A stretch of DNA of 64,000 nucleotides from Pleurocapsa sp. PCC 7327 (GTDB lineage Bacteria > Cyanobacteriota > Cyanobacteriia > Cyanobacteriales > Microcystaceae), in the NCBI RefSeq assembly GCF_000317025.1, contig NC_019689.1:4232024-4296023 (forward strand). The letters are read 5' to 3'. The notes under the pieces are model-generated. The model saw only the letters and a program-made list of their open reading frames with translations. It was not told the origin of the DNA and ran no database searches. Position numbers and translations under genes: made by a program. Below, piece after piece: positions 48,370 through 58,662 of the stretch (its first letter is position 1; the number at the start of each line of letters is the position of its first letter).

Positions 48370-49449
48370 ATGGCAACTTTTCCATCCCCAGACAACACCC
48401 ATCCCGATTTTCACGAAGTTAGGGGAGGCTCTGCCGTCTCGCGGCGGAGTATTTCTAACTCGGCAATTGAGGAAAGATTGCACCTTGAGTACCTGCTCGC
48501 TCCAAATCTAGCGACAGAGAAAGAAGACGGACAAGATGTTGTTTGGGGACTAACGCAACCGCAAAAATCTTTATCCCCTCGCTATTTTTACGACGACAGA
48601 GGGTCTCAGTTATTCGAGCAAATTTGCAAGCTACCGGAATATTATCCAACCCGGACGGAAGCCTGGATTTTACAAAATTACGCCACAGAAATTGCCCAGA
48701 TGACGGGAATTTGCGAACTGGTAGAACTCGGTAGCGGCAATTCTAGCAAAACTCGCCTGCTGTTGGATGCCTATCGGGGATTGGGTTATCCTTTGCGCTA
48801 CGTGCCAATCGATGTCAGTGCAGGAATTTTAGAAGCGAGTGCCAAACAGTTGCTGGCGGATTATCCGACTTTACAGGTTTATGGGTTGGTAAGTACCTAC
48901 GAACTTGCCCTCCAAAAGTTAATGCCAACGCCGCTACCTTCGCGCACGATTTGTTTTTTGGGAAGTACTTTAGGAAATTTTAATCAAGCGCAATGCGATC
49001 GCTTTTTTGCTCAAGTGACTGCGGCATTACAACCAGGGGATTATTTCCTACTTGGGATAGATTTACAAAAACCAAAAGATATCCTAGAAGCTGCCTATAA
49101 CGACAGTCAGGGAGTAACGGCAGAATTTAACCGCAATATGCTGCGCCATTTAAACTGGCGTTTTGGCGGGAATTTTGACCCAAATTTATTTGAACATCGT
49201 GCATTTTACAACGCGTCTGAAGCGCAAATAGAAATGCATTTGTATGTAAAGCGATCGCACTCGGTTCGTTTGAAAGCTCTCGATTTAACGGTACAGTTTA
49301 GCGAGGGAGAAACCATCCTCACAGAAATCTCTCGCAAGTTCGATCGCGAACAGATGCAGAAATACTTAGCCAAGCAAGGATTAAAACTACGACAAACTTG
49401 GAGCGATCCCAACAATTGGTTTGGCTTGATGCTCGCTCAAGTTCCTTAA
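48370..49449 (+). CDS. egtD: L-histidine N-alpha-methyltransferase (EgtD-like)
   Basis: About 359 residues. The ATG at 48370 follows AGGAGA, so I prefer it to the upstream TTG at 48334. EgtD trimethylates histidine to hercynine, the first step of ergothioneine synthesis. Family motifs: SPRYFYDDRGSQLFEQIC, LPEYYPTRTEAWIL, VELGSGNSSKTRLLL (SAM site), YVPIDVSAGIL and FLGSTLGNFN. Residues of about 19-30 (VRGGSAVSRRSI) come from a 26-bp palindromic repeat that also occurs in nifN. No egtB is adjacent in this window, which is somewhat unusual. Confidence 0.9.
   Translation: MATFPSPDNTHPDFHEVRGGSAVSRRSISNSAIEERLHLEYLLAPNLATEKEDGQDVVWGLTQPQKSLSPRYFYDDRGSQLFEQICKLPEYYPTRTEAWILQNYATEIAQMTGICELVELGSGNSSKTRLLLDAYRGLGYPLRYVPIDVSAGILEASAKQLLADYPTLQVYGLVSTYELALQKLMPTPLPSRTICFLGSTLGNFNQAQCDRFFAQVTAALQPGDYFLLGIDLQKPKDILEAAYNDSQGVTAEFNRNMLRHLNWRFGGNFDPNLFEHRAFYNASEAQIEMHLYVKRSHSVRLKALDLTVQFSEGETILTEISRKFDREQMQKYLAKQGLKLRQTWSDPNNWFGLMLAQVP
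48426..48451. repeat. Dispersed palindromic repeat inside the egtD 5' end
   Basis: A 26-bp sequence starting AGGCTCTGCCGTCTC and ending GGCGGAGTA matches the reverse complement of 12869-12894 (nifN insertion) at 23 of 26 positions. The ends CTCYGC and GCGGAG can pair. Both copies are read in the same frame, giving GSAVS(R/Q)RS in both proteins. Confidence 0.8.
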
Positions 49450-49668
49450 GACTTACGACAATTCGTTTTAGCGAGTCGGGTTAAGGAAAGATAAGAATAT
49501 CGCTCCACTTTCCGATTCCCATGCTAGCCTCATTCTAAAGAAAGATTCCAATTAACTTCCCGCCAAGCGCAAATGAAGGAATCGAGCCAATACTTATCCA
49601 TTAGACGTTGAGTAACCACACTCAATTAGCAGCCTTTATTGTCGTCAAAAAAATTCAGGTGAAGACAT

Positions 49669-50859
49669 ATGAGCGAAGTTTATATCGTCTCAGCAGTACG
49701 CACGCCTATCGGTCGCTTTGGAGGGGCGTTAGTAGATTTTTCTCCAGCCGATTTAGGCGGTCACGCAATGAAAGCCGCCCTAGAGCGAGCAGGCATACCA
49801 GGAACAGCTTTAGATCTGTACATTATGGGCAACGTGTTGAGAGCAGGACACGGACAGGCATTAGCCCGTCAAGCGGCTTTTAAAGCAGGCATTCCCGAAG
49901 CCATAAATGGATATGCAGTCGATATGGTCTGCTCCTCGGCGATGATGAGCTTGATGAATGGAGCTACAGCGATTCGGGCGGGAGAAGCCAATTTAGTTCT
50001 TGCTGGCGGCATGGAATCAATGTCCCAAGCTGGCTTTTACCTCTCCCATCGAGCCAGATGGGGTTACAAGTTTCTCTTGGGCGCTCCAGAGCAACTCGTA
50101 GACATCATGCTCAACGACGGGCTGATGGATGGCGTGACTAGAGAGGGAATGGGAGATCAAACCGAACGGATAGCCGAAGAGCATGGCTTCAGTCGCAAAG
50201 ATGTCGATGAAATCGCCTTCTATTCGCAAAAACGTGCCGCAGAAGCAACAGAACGAGGAAGTTTCAAAAACGAGATCGTCCCGATTGAGATCGAAACGAA
50301 AAAAGGCACCCAAGTAGTCGATGCAGACGAGGGGATCCGTGCCGATACAAGCTTAGAAACTCTGGGCAAGCTCCGTCCCGCCTTTAGAAAGGATGGCATC
50401 CTTACGGCAGGCAATAGCAGTCAGATCTCTGATGGAGCAGCCGCTCTCATTTTAGCCAGTCAGTCAGCCATAGACCAATACGGACTGAAGCCGATCGCTA
50501 AATTTCTGGGAGGAGCTTGGGCAGGCGGTCCGACTTGGCGCTTTACAGAAGTTCCAGTGACGGCAGTGAAGAAGCTCCTAGATAAGCTCGGCAAGCAGCT
50601 CTCGGATTTTGAGCTGGTTGAGAATAACGAGGCATTTGCCGTCAACAGTTTACTGTTTAATAAAGTGCTGGGAATTCCTCTCGACAAGCTGAATGTCAAT
50701 GGAGGCGCGATCGCGCTGGGACACCCCATCGGTGCTTCTGGCGCGCGGATTGTCGTCACCTTGCTCAACGCTCTCAAAGAGCAGGATAAAACTCTCGGTT
50801 TGGCAGCCCTCTGTCACGGGACGGGCGGCGGAACAGCGGTCGCGATCGAACGGGTGTAG
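49669..50859 (+). CDS. phaA: Acetyl-CoA acetyltransferase (beta-ketothiolase) PhaA
   Basis: A 396-residue thiolase joining two acetyl-CoA to acetoacetyl-CoA, the first step of polyhydroxybutyrate synthesis. The nucleophilic cysteine is Cys88 in VDMVCSSAMMS, where the family more often has CSSG or CGSG. The remaining active-site motifs are ELVENNEAFAVNSLL, GALGHPIGASGAR-type sequence (IALGHPIGASGARI) and LCHGTGGGTA with the second cysteine. It precedes phaB by about 185 bp of TCATTTGTC-type repeat DNA. Confidence 0.95.
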   Translation: MSEVYIVSAVRTPIGRFGGALVDFSPADLGGHAMKAALERAGIPGTALDLYIMGNVLRAGHGQALARQAAFKAGIPEAINGYAVDMVCSSAMMSLMNGATAIRAGEANLVLAGGMESMSQAGFYLSHRARWGYKFLLGAPEQLVDIMLNDGLMDGVTREGMGDQTERIAEEHGFSRKDVDEIAFYSQKRAAEATERGSFKNEIVPIEIETKKGTQVVDADEGIRADTSLETLGKLRPAFRKDGILTAGNSSQISDGAAALILASQSAIDQYGLKPIAKFLGGAWAGGPTWRFTEVPVTAVKKLLDKLGKQLSDFELVENNEAFAVNSLLFNKVLGIPLDKLNVNGGAIALGHPIGASGARIVVTLLNALKEQDKTLGLAALCHGTGGGTAVAIERV

Positions 50860-51043
50860 TCATTTGCCATCGGTCATCGGTCATTAGTCACCAGTCATCG
50901 CTCGCTGATGACTGGTGACAAAGGTAAATACAAATACCTTCCGTTCCGCCAATGACAAAGGACAAATGACAAAGGACAAAGGCGAAGCCGAGGCAGGTTC
51001 CCTGCGTCCAGGGGAACGTCGGACAAATGACAAAGGAGGAATT

Positions 51044-51766
51044 ATGGTATCTCTGGGATTGGAAGATAAAGTTGTGGTTGTCACGGGCGGTAATCGCGGG
51101 ATTGGCGCTGCCATTGTCAAGTTGCTGCAAGAATTGGGAGCCAAGGTAGCCTACACCGATATCGCGATCGACGGCGGTCCTAGCGGCGTATTAGCCATTA
51201 AAGCTGATGTGACCAAGCTGGAGTCGATGGAAGCGGCAGCAAAACAGATCGAAGAAAAGCTTGGACCCGTTTACGGGATCGTTGCCAACGCGGGGATTAC
51301 CAAAGATAACTTTTTTGCCAAATTGACCCCTGAAGATTGGGATGCAGTAATTAACGTCAATTTAAAAGGCGTTGCTTACACGATCAAGCCCTTTATCGCC
51401 GGAATGTACGAACGGGGAGAAGGGTCTATTGTTGGCATTAGTTCGATTTCGGGCGAGAGGGGCAACCTCGGTCAGACTAATTACTCTGCAACTAAAGCCG
51501 GTGTCATTGGTATGATGAAATCTCTCGCCAGGGAAGGCGCTCGCTATAAAGTGCGAGCCAACGCTGTAGCACCGGGATTTATCGACACGGAAATGACTTT
51601 GGCAATGCCTGAAAAAGTCAGAGATAAAATTACTGCCGAAATTCCTCTCGGTCGCTTTGGCAAGCCTGAAGAGGTCGCTTGGGCAGTGGCATTTCTACTT
51701 TCTCCAGTTACCAGCAGCTTTGTGACCGGAGAAGTGCTGCGCGTCAACGGTGCCCATCATACTTAA
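51044..51766 (+). CDS. phaB: Acetoacetyl-CoA reductase PhaB
   Basis: About 240 residues, short-chain dehydrogenase family. The ATG at 51044 follows AAAGGAGGA; the frame extends upstream only through repeat DNA. The NADPH-binding glycine motif is TGGNRGIGAA (residues 14-23); NAG is in VANAGITKDN; the catalytic serine and Tyr-x-x-x-Lys are in GISSISGERGNLGQTNYSAT followed by KAG. It reduces acetoacetyl-CoA to (R)-3-hydroxybutyryl-CoA, the substrate of the PhaEC polymerase encoded at 57.5-59.8 kb. Confidence 0.94.
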   Translation: MVSLGLEDKVVVVTGGNRGIGAAIVKLLQELGAKVAYTDIAIDGGPSGVLAIKADVTKLESMEAAAKQIEEKLGPVYGIVANAGITKDNFFAKLTPEDWDAVINVNLKGVAYTIKPFIAGMYERGEGSIVGISSISGERGNLGQTNYSATKAGVIGMMKSLAREGARYKVRANAVAPGFIDTEMTLAMPEKVRDKITAEIPLGRFGKPEEVAWAVAFLLSPVTSSFVTGEVLRVNGAHHT

Positions 51767-51941
51767 TTAAGAGCAATAAGAAAATGGAAGGAGTCAAGGA
51801 GATCCACAAAGAAGAGGTATGCAATCTCCTTGGGGATGGAGAGACAGTGGGAGGAGAAGCTAACCAAATCATCCTCCCCAGGTGGAAGCTCTGGAGACCT
51901 ACATCCTTCATCCTTCCTCCCTCCACTGACTAAGCTTGTCT

Positions 51942-53435
51942 CTAGTCGTCGTCGTCAAGGCGAGCGAATTCTTCTAATTCTCGATAAGCTTGCTTGAGGC
52001 GAGCATAGTGAGCTTCTTTAATTTCCTCAAGCGCTTCTGTATCGACGAGGTGGCGATACACCGAATTAACTAATTCCGCATGATAGGTTTCGCGTTCGTT
52101 ACTGTAGTCAATCGTCACGCGAGAGCTATTATATTCATCGTCGGTATAGAACTGCTTCGCTTCGGTAGACGCAGCCATAGCAGTTGTTGACGATTGTCCG
52201 CCAGAAATCGCCATGGAGACGGCATCAAAATATCCGGTGCCGACTTCGCGCTGGTGGCGCGTTGCCGTATAGCCGTGAACCTCGCTAGCAAATTCGGCTT
52301 CCTGCATTTGGGAGTAGGCAGCCATGCCGCTTTGAGCATAACCGCGAGCCAACTCAAACATGCTGTAGTTGAGAGCGTGGAACCCAGCTAGGGTGACAAA
52401 TTGGAATTTATATCCCATTGCTCCGAGTTCTTTTTGGAACTTGGCAATGGTGGACTCGTCTAGGTTGGCTTTCCAGTTAAACGAGGGAGAGCAGTTATAA
52501 GCCAGCAGCTTGCCAGGATACTTGCTGTGAATCGCTTCTGCAAACAGGCGGGCTTCTTCCAAATTCGGCGTAGAGGTTTCCCACCATAGCAAGTCGGCAT
52601 AGGGGGCATAAGACAAGCCGCGAGCAATGCAGTGAGCAAGACCGGAACCGGGTTTGAGGCGATAGAATCCTTCAACCGTTCTTTCTCCCGTAATAAAGGG
52701 GCGATCGCGCTCGTCCACATCGCTGGTAATTAGCGTGGCACTTTCTGCATCGGTGCGAGCAACGACTAGCGTAGGGACTCCCATCACGTCTGCCGCCAGC
52801 CGTGCGGCGTTGAGGTTGCGAATGTGGGCGGCTGTGGGAATTAGAACTTTCCCGCCGAGATGACCGCATTTCTTTTCAGAAGCGAGTTGATCTTCATAGT
52901 GTACGGCAGCAGCACCAGCCTCGATATAGGCTTTCATGATTTCAAAGCTGTTTAAGGGACCGCCAAATCCAGCTTCTGCGTCGGCGACGATGGGCGCAAA
53001 CCAGTGGATATTGCCTTTTCCCTCCAGGTGTTGAATTTGATCGGCTCGCTGAAAAGTTCGGTTGATGCGACGGCACAATTCCGGACCGCTATTAGCCGGG
53101 TAGAGGCTTTGGTCGGGATACATGGCTCCGGCGACGTTAGCGTCGGCTGCTACTTGCCAGCCAGATAGGTAGATTGCCTTGAGTCCGGCACGTACCATTT
53201 GCATAGCCTGATTTCCCGTCACTGCGCCCAGCGCGTTGATGTAGTCTTCGCTGTGCAGGAGTTCCCAAAGCCGATTGGCTCCCATTTCAGCTAAGGTGTA
53301 GCAAATGGAAATCGAGCCGCGTAGTTTCTGTACGTCTTCGGGGGTATAATTGCGCTCGATCCCGTCGAAGCGACCTTTAGGGGCATGGGGAACGAGTTGT
53401 TCAAAGGTTAGTTGGCGTTGGCTAAGTTGACTCAT
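51942..53435 (-). CDS. aceA: Isocitrate lyase
   Basis: A 497-residue lyase that splits isocitrate to glyoxylate and succinate, bypassing the decarboxylating steps of the citric acid cycle. The catalytic loop [13 protein letters not shown] is present at about residue 210. [19 protein letters not shown] and [13 protein letters not shown] carry metal- and substrate-binding residues, and [10 protein letters not shown] is conserved. The gene is followed 105 bp upstream on the same strand by malate synthase, giving a complete glyoxylate shunt. This pathway is rare in cyanobacteria. Confidence 0.95.
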   Translation of the reverse strand: MSQLSQRQLTFEQLVPHAPKGRFDGIERNYTPEDVQKLRGSISICYTLAEMGANRLWELLHSEDYINALGAVTGNQAMQMVRAGLKAIYLSGWQVAADANVAGAMYPDQSLYPANSGPELCRRINRTFQRADQIQHLEGKGNIHWFAPIVADAEAGFGGPLNSFEIMKAYIEAGAAAVHYEDQLASEKKCGHLGGKVLIPTAAHIRNLNAARLAADVMGVPTLVVARTDAESATLITSDVDERDRPFITGERTVEGFYRLKPGSGLAHCIARGLSYAPYADLLWWETSTPNLEEARLFAEAIHSKYPGKLLAYNCSPSFNWKANLDESTIAKFQKELGAMGYKFQFVTLAGFHALNYSMFELARGYAQSGMAAYSQMQEAEFASEVHGYTATRHQREVGTGYFDAVSMAISGGQSSTTAMAASTEAKQFYTDDEYNSSRVTIDYSNERETYHAELVNSVYRHLVDTEALEEIKEAHYARLKQAYRELEEFARLDDDD

Positions 53436-53539
53436 CTGCTCGTAATTCTCCTCTGGTTAATCTCAAAAATTGACAAAAGATTCCTCACCCGATCGCAAAC
53501 GTTGATGAGATCGGTTAATCGTTGCGCCAATCGGTTCGG

Positions 53540-55171
53540 CTAGTTAGAAAAAGTAACGAGGTGCCGATAGGCAGGTAGCGTTAAGAACTCTTCAAAGCGC
53601 TCGGAAGTTACCAGCTCTGTGAAAAGCTCTGTGGCGCGATCGAAAGTAGCCGTCCAACTGCTGCGATCGGCAATTTCTCGACGCAGTGCCGCAATTTCTT
53701 CTTCCAAAATGGTTTGGAAGAGGGCGCGATCGACAGTGCGACCGTCCTCTAATTTTGCCTGGTGGCGCAGCCATTGCCAAACCTGGGCGCGACAGATTTC
53801 AGCCGTAGCTGCGTCTTCCATCAGGTTATACAGAGGCACACAACCATTTCCAGCCAGCCAAGCCGTTAGGTATAAAATCCCGACGCGAATGTTATTGCGA
53901 AGACCGCCTTCAGTAATTTTCCCCCTTGGGATGGCGAGCAGATCCTCTGCCGTAATGGTGATATCATTCAGGAGAACAGACAGTTGATTTGGACCCGTCA
54001 TTTGTCTGTCAAACACCTCGCGTGCGATGGGAACGAGCGCGGGGTGTGCTACCCACGTGCCGTCGTGACCGTCGCCGACTTCCCGCTCTTTATCGGCGCG
54101 TACCTTGGCAAAGGCAGCTTCGTTAGCTGCGGGGTCGTTTTTGATCGGGATCTGAGCTGCCATTCCGCCCATGGCAAAAGCACCGCGACGATGGCAGGTT
54201 TTGATTACCAGTCGGCTGTAAGAGCGCATGAAATGACACGTCATGGTCACTTCATTGCGATCGGGCAAGACGAAATCGGGGCGATTGCGAAACTTTTTGA
54301 TAAAGCTGAAAATGTAGTCCCAGCGACCGCAATTGAGACCGACGATATGATCGCGCAGTTCGTATAGAATTTCGTCCATCTCAAAAGAAGCGAGAATGGT
54401 TTCAAGGAGGACAGTCGCCTTGATAGTCCCAATCGGCAATCCAAGCGCTTCCTGAGCCGCTACAAAAACTTGGTTCCACAAAGCCGCTTCGTACCTATTT
54501 TCCAGCTTGGGCAGGTAAAAATAGGGACCAGTGCCGTTTTCGATTAGCTTGCAGGCATTGTGAAAGAAATAAAGCCCAAAGTCGAATAGCGAACCCGACA
54601 TGGGACGACCGTCTACTAGAACGTGTGATTCTAGCAGATGCCAGCCACGGGGTCGAACGATCAAAACGGCAGTTTTTTCGTTGAGCTTGTATTCTTTTCC
54701 AGTTTTAGAATCGGTAAAGCCAATGGTTCGGTTGACGGCATCGCGCAAATTAATTTGCCCGGATACCATATTGTCCCAGGTCGGACTGTTGGAATCCTCG
54801 AAATCAGCCATAAAGGCATTAGCCCCTGAGTTGAGGGCATTAATGACCATCTTGCGATCGGTCGGTCCGGTGATTTCAACGCGACGGTCTAGTAAATCTT
54901 GGGGAATTGGCGCAATTTTCCAGTCGCCGTTGCGGATCGCTTCGGTTTCGGCGGGAAAGTCCGGCAGTATGCCAGCATCAAATTGCTGCTGAGCATATTC
55001 TCTAAGTTTGAGCAATTGCTCGCGTTCGGCACCAAAACGGCGTTGCAACATAGCGATAAACTCTAGCGCCTCTTTTGTCAAAATTTCAGCATATTCTGCC
55101 GATACTTTGCCGAGAAGATTTACTCCATTGACTATTTGATTATCTTTCTGTACGGGAGCGGTAAATGTCAT
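53540..55171 (-). CDS. aceB: Malate synthase (isoform A type)
   Basis: A 543-residue enzyme that condenses glyoxylate with acetyl-CoA to malate. Family segments: VEITGPTDRKMVINALNSGA, NAFMADFEDSNSPTWDNMVS, LIVRPRGWHLLE, KATVLLETILASFEMDEIL (catalytic region) and GLNCGRWDYIFSFIKKF. It is the first gene of an aceB-aceA pair read leftwards, divergent from the RHH/pha side. Acetyl-CoA released from stored polymer could enter the C4 pool through it. Confidence 0.95.
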   Translation of the reverse strand: MTFTAPVQKDNQIVNGVNLLGKVSAEYAEILTKEALEFIAMLQRRFGAEREQLLKLREYAQQQFDAGILPDFPAETEAIRNGDWKIAPIPQDLLDRRVEITGPTDRKMVINALNSGANAFMADFEDSNSPTWDNMVSGQINLRDAVNRTIGFTDSKTGKEYKLNEKTAVLIVRPRGWHLLESHVLVDGRPMSGSLFDFGLYFFHNACKLIENGTGPYFYLPKLENRYEAALWNQVFVAAQEALGLPIGTIKATVLLETILASFEMDEILYELRDHIVGLNCGRWDYIFSFIKKFRNRPDFVLPDRNEVTMTCHFMRSYSRLVIKTCHRRGAFAMGGMAAQIPIKNDPAANEAAFAKVRADKEREVGDGHDGTWVAHPALVPIAREVFDRQMTGPNQLSVLLNDITITAEDLLAIPRGKITEGGLRNNIRVGILYLTAWLAGNGCVPLYNLMEDAATAEICRAQVWQWLRHQAKLEDGRTVDRALFQTILEEEIAALRREIADRSSWTATFDRATELFTELVTSERFEEFLTLPAYRHLVTFSN

Positions 55172-56359
55172 TGTCGTTTCTCGCTTTTTAGTATTACCGA
55201 TCTCTACTTATAGCCAGTCTTGTTTGACTTTTCGTGCGTGAAAATAACGCAAAATTAAGTAAAGATACCTACAATAAATACAGCCCTTTTCTAAAAATGA
55301 AAAACCCCTCACACCTATCTTTTTTAATAGGCTGTATCGAGAATTTGACGAACTAGCAAAGTTTTATTGACTAGGTGGAGTTATATAGGCATTTGTTCAC
55401 CTAACCTAACAGCTTAGTCATTTTTGGGAGATTATCGTCGATCCCCAAAGATAACTGTATTTGGTTATATGGAATTTTAACAAAAAATCTTATTAAGTTT
55501 AGAGATTTTTCTCAAGATATTAACAAGATTTTAATAATCTACACTCATTATAGTTTAACCTCAAGTTTTTGGCAGGCGATCGCGTTTCCTAGAACATTTT
55601 TTTACAGTCAACTATGTTATTCAGTGTGTAACGATTAAGATTTTTTTATATATACTATCGCTGCTCGATCTTCTTGTTTTGATTAACAGGGTTATTCAGT
55701 GTAAAATTAATATCAATAATGTTTAATAAGGCGAGATAGAGTCAAATCCATCTAGCTTTTTTTCTATGAGTAGAAACAACTAATAAATAAAAAAATTGTA
55801 TTTTGAGAACTATTGTTCGATCGATTTAACAAAACTAATTTTAAGTTCGATCGATCGTCAAAGGCGTTCTATTGTCAAAAAGAGTGAGGATTCTAGTTAA
55901 CTGACAAAACTCAAATCGCCCTCACCCTAACCCCTCTCCCAGAGCGGGAGAGGGGCTTTCAACTTAAGACTTTGTCCTGAAGTTCCTTCGTCCCTTGTGG
56001 GAGAAGGGATTTAGGGATGAGGAGTCAAATCGTGAGACTGGGTATTGGGTTATTAATATGCAATAGATTTTACAAAGTAAGACAGTGTTTACAGCCATGG
56101 TTGCGTTTGATTCACCAAAAGTGACTGTCGCCCATTCCAGGTGCGAAATAGTTATTAGTCATTGGTATAAGTGACAAGTGACAAAGGACACGAATGGGGG
56201 AAATGCATGGCAAAGGCAAATGGTATTTGTCCCAATACCTTGTCTGTACTACACTGCTCGATCGTTGCTCGCAAATTCTAGAAATTGCAGAAAGCTCCAT
56301 CTCGCAGACAAAGTGACTGGGAAAATATTAACTTCTGCCCTGGAGCTTCTGCCTTCTGC
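55172..56359. other. Long intergenic region right of aceB
   Basis: About 1.2 kb with no convincing gene. It should hold the aceB promoter. 55896-56022 is a partial copy of a MITE-like repeat, listed separately. AT-rich stretches at 55200-55860 contain GATCGATC-type sites but no recognisable RNA gene. Short frames near 56112-56300 are not coding-like. Confidence 0.5.
55896..56022. mobile_element. MITE-like repeat, partial copy
   Basis: It begins GTTAACTGACAA at 55896-55907, continues ACTCAAATCGCCCTCACC, a CCCCTCTCCC...GGGAGAGGGG hairpin, and ends near GATTTAGGGATGAGG. The reverse complement of 60912-61060 has the same order, so the two are inverted copies about 5 kb apart, flanking the RHH-phaE-phaC-patatin genes. 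This copy lacks the right terminal repeat. Confidence 0.75.
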
Positions 56360-56698
56360 CTACTGTTTTTTAGCCGGGATGAGCTGTCGTTTCAAATTGT
56401 AGGTGTAGGCTAAAAATTTGTTGTCAATATAGTCTTTAATTTGCCGTTCTAAGTGTCTTTGATAGCGTTGAAGTGCCGTATTGATTCTTTCGTCGATAAT
56501 GTCTGGCGCGCGATCGTCGCTAGACTGCAATTGCATCTCGTGTTGTACTAAAAATTGCTCGATCGCATCCAAAATCACTTGAGAGCGATTAGGGTTTCTT
56601 CCTGCTCGACGCGATGGATACAATTTCTGTGCCAGCAAATCGATGCGTTCCAATGTTTCGGGTGGAATGCGGATAGATACTAAGGGGGATTTTGTCAT
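56360..56698 (-). CDS. Ribbon-helix-helix (CopG/MetJ-like) protein
   Basis: A 112-residue protein. Residues 5-55 fit a ribbon-helix-helix DNA-binding domain: a beta strand LVSIRIPPETLERIDLLAQK and a basic turn with RNPNRSQVILDAIEQFL as helix 2. The C-terminal part (INTALQRYQRHLERQIKDYI) is helical and amphipathic. It lies between the glyoxylate-shunt genes and phaE, on the opposite strand from phaE, so it could regulate either. It may equally be an antitoxin-type protein, but no toxin gene is adjacent. Confidence 0.7.
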   Translation of the reverse strand: MTKSPLVSIRIPPETLERIDLLAQKLYPSRRAGRNPNRSQVILDAIEQFLVQHEMQLQSSDDRAPDIIDERINTALQRYQRHLERQIKDYIDNKFLAYTYNLKRQLIPAKKQ

Positions 56699-57549
56699 TT
56701 CTATTAATTTTTACCTCATCTGTTTTACATTGTATAACATAGTCATACTAAATGTCGTCACCCCAACGTGAGAACTCGTTACCCAACCGTTGCTCTATTG
56801 AGATGGCAGCATGACTTGCGAGCGCTCCTTGCTTTTTTGTGTCGCTCAAAGTACTTGTGCAGAGATAAAAAGTCTGCATCTAAAAAAATAAAAATATGGA
56901 AAATTCTACTTTAGAAATCGATAAATATCTTAGTTTTGCCGTTTTCTTGGGATATTTTAGCAAAATCTGCTAAATTTTTAGTTGGGAATTTTCACAGTGC
57001 GCGATCGCTTCCAAGCAATCCCGAACAAAATCCGAACTCAATAATTTGTCTAGATCTCTATATTTCTAGAATAAATTAAGATTTTAAGATTTCCAGATGA
57101 GAAATATAATCTTTATAAAGATTTAAGATTAAGTCATCATTACCAGTATGATGTTAAGAAATGTTATTGTTACTCTAACAAGAGTAAGAAGCGCTCAGCT
57201 GTGGTGGGATGGCGGTCAAGCTCTGGGGTCATTCATGCAAAATGTCTAAGAAAGAGAATTTTATAGAGCGATCGAATCTGTTTCTGGTTCAAAATAACCG
57301 ATTGACAAAAAAGAAAAAGTAGGCGAGCTGCGATCGTCAATTCTTGACGATCCCTTAATTCTAAGATAGTCAGTTATCTAGTAGATATAAAATAGTAAAT
57401 GGAGCAAGAATAGAGGTAAATGCGCAACAAATTTAAATTTTTTCTAAAGAATTAAAGCCATGTCTAACTAAAGATAGAAGAAAGGAATAGATTAACACAG
57501 AGTAGAGTCACCGAGCAAAATTTTGTTTGTACTAAATTGAGGAAAGATC
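56699..57549. promoter_or_regulatory. Divergent region between the RHH gene and phaE
   Basis: About 850 bp of AT-rich DNA with promoters expected for both genes. I see no strong -10/-35 pair, riboswitch or ORF. GAGGAAAGATC just before 57550 gives phaE its ribosome site. Confidence 0.45.
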
Positions 57550-58641
57550 ATGGTAGAAACAACGAATCACTGGAGTGAGATGACCAACGATCTCGTTCGA
57601 GCTTGGGCTGATACGGGAACTCAAATGTGGAAAAGCTGGTTTAACTTGATGGGACTAGCACCAACTGCTGAGACGGTTGCCGATGCCAAACCGGCATTCA
57701 AGTACGTTGCCCAGCGATTTGTAGATAATCAAGACCTGTTTGTGCGCTTTCTCAGATTATCCTATAAAGCCTGGACGGATATTTTTCCCAAGGTAGAATC
57801 GGGCGAAGACTGGCAACAGACATTGAGCAAATACACCGAGCAGATTCGCCAGCAGTTTGACCAGTTTTTCACGGGAACGCTTAGAGTGAGTCAAGATACA
57901 GCCCAGTTGTGGCAGCTATACTTAAAAGAAACGCAGAAATTTAACCAGCTTTGGGCATCTGCTCTCCTGTCGTCCTCTGGATTGATTAGTAAGACGGTCA
58001 CGGGAACCAGCACGCCTTGGATCGAGCTAAATAACCTCTACTGGAACTTACTGTACGAAGAAACCTTTGGCAGCTTGATGCAAAGCCCCATCCTCGGACC
58101 GACTCGCGAGTTCAATGGTAAGTTGGTACGAGCTTTCGATGCCTGGACAGATCTTTATCAGGCGACCATCAATTATCAAATCGTGCTAGCCAACGTCCAA
58201 ATTCGTTCTTTTGAACAGTTGATGCGGGAGTTGGTTTCTTTAGCCGAAAAGGGCAAAACAGTGAAAAACTGGCGAGAGTTTCAGGATATTTGGAGCCAGG
58301 TTGCCGACGACGTTTTTGCCCAGGCGTTCTGCGATGAAGAGAACCTCAAGATTCGGGGTAAGTTCCTCAACTCCCTTAATACCTATAGGCTCCAACAGCA
58401 AGAGCTGTTAGAATTGTGGATGAAACTAGCGGGAATGCCCGTGCGCAGCGAAGTAGACGAGATGCATAAGAATATTTACGAGCTGCGTAAAGAGGTCAAG
58501 AACCTGAAAAAAACTTTGGCGAGGTATGAGGCGAGCGATCGCGAAAACCAAGAAGTGCTCAAGGAACTCAAGGCTCTCAAACAAACCCTACTTGCCTATG
58601 AGAGTAGCGAGCCACCAACCCAGCCACAAGCCCAAGATTAA
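57550..58641 (+). CDS. phaE: Class III polyhydroxyalkanoate synthase subunit PhaE
   Basis: A 363-residue non-catalytic subunit that binds and activates PhaC. It is mostly helical and tryptophan-rich at the start (LVRAWADTGTQMWKSWFNLM). It ends in a coiled coil at about residues 305-355 (YELRKEVKNLKKTLARYEAS, then LKELKALKQTLLAYE). Length and layout fit cyanobacterial PhaE. phaC follows 21 bp downstream, so they form one operon. Conserved central segments such as WIELNNLYWNLLYEETFG and PILGPTREFNGKL are also present. Confidence 0.93.
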   Translation: MVETTNHWSEMTNDLVRAWADTGTQMWKSWFNLMGLAPTAETVADAKPAFKYVAQRFVDNQDLFVRFLRLSYKAWTDIFPKVESGEDWQQTLSKYTEQIRQQFDQFFTGTLRVSQDTAQLWQLYLKETQKFNQLWASALLSSSGLISKTVTGTSTPWIELNNLYWNLLYEETFGSLMQSPILGPTREFNGKLVRAFDAWTDLYQATINYQIVLANVQIRSFEQLMRELVSLAEKGKTVKNWREFQDIWSQVADDVFAQAFCDEENLKIRGKFLNSLNTYRLQQQELLELWMKLAGMPVRSEVDEMHKNIYELRKEVKNLKKTLARYEASDRENQEVLKELKALKQTLLAYESSEPPTQPQAQD

Positions 58642-58662
58642 CCTCAATAGGAAATAGGACTG

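Noticed and set aside
56112-56300. 62-residue frame right of aceB
   Set aside because: It runs through repeat-like DNA, has no ribosome site and no coding character.
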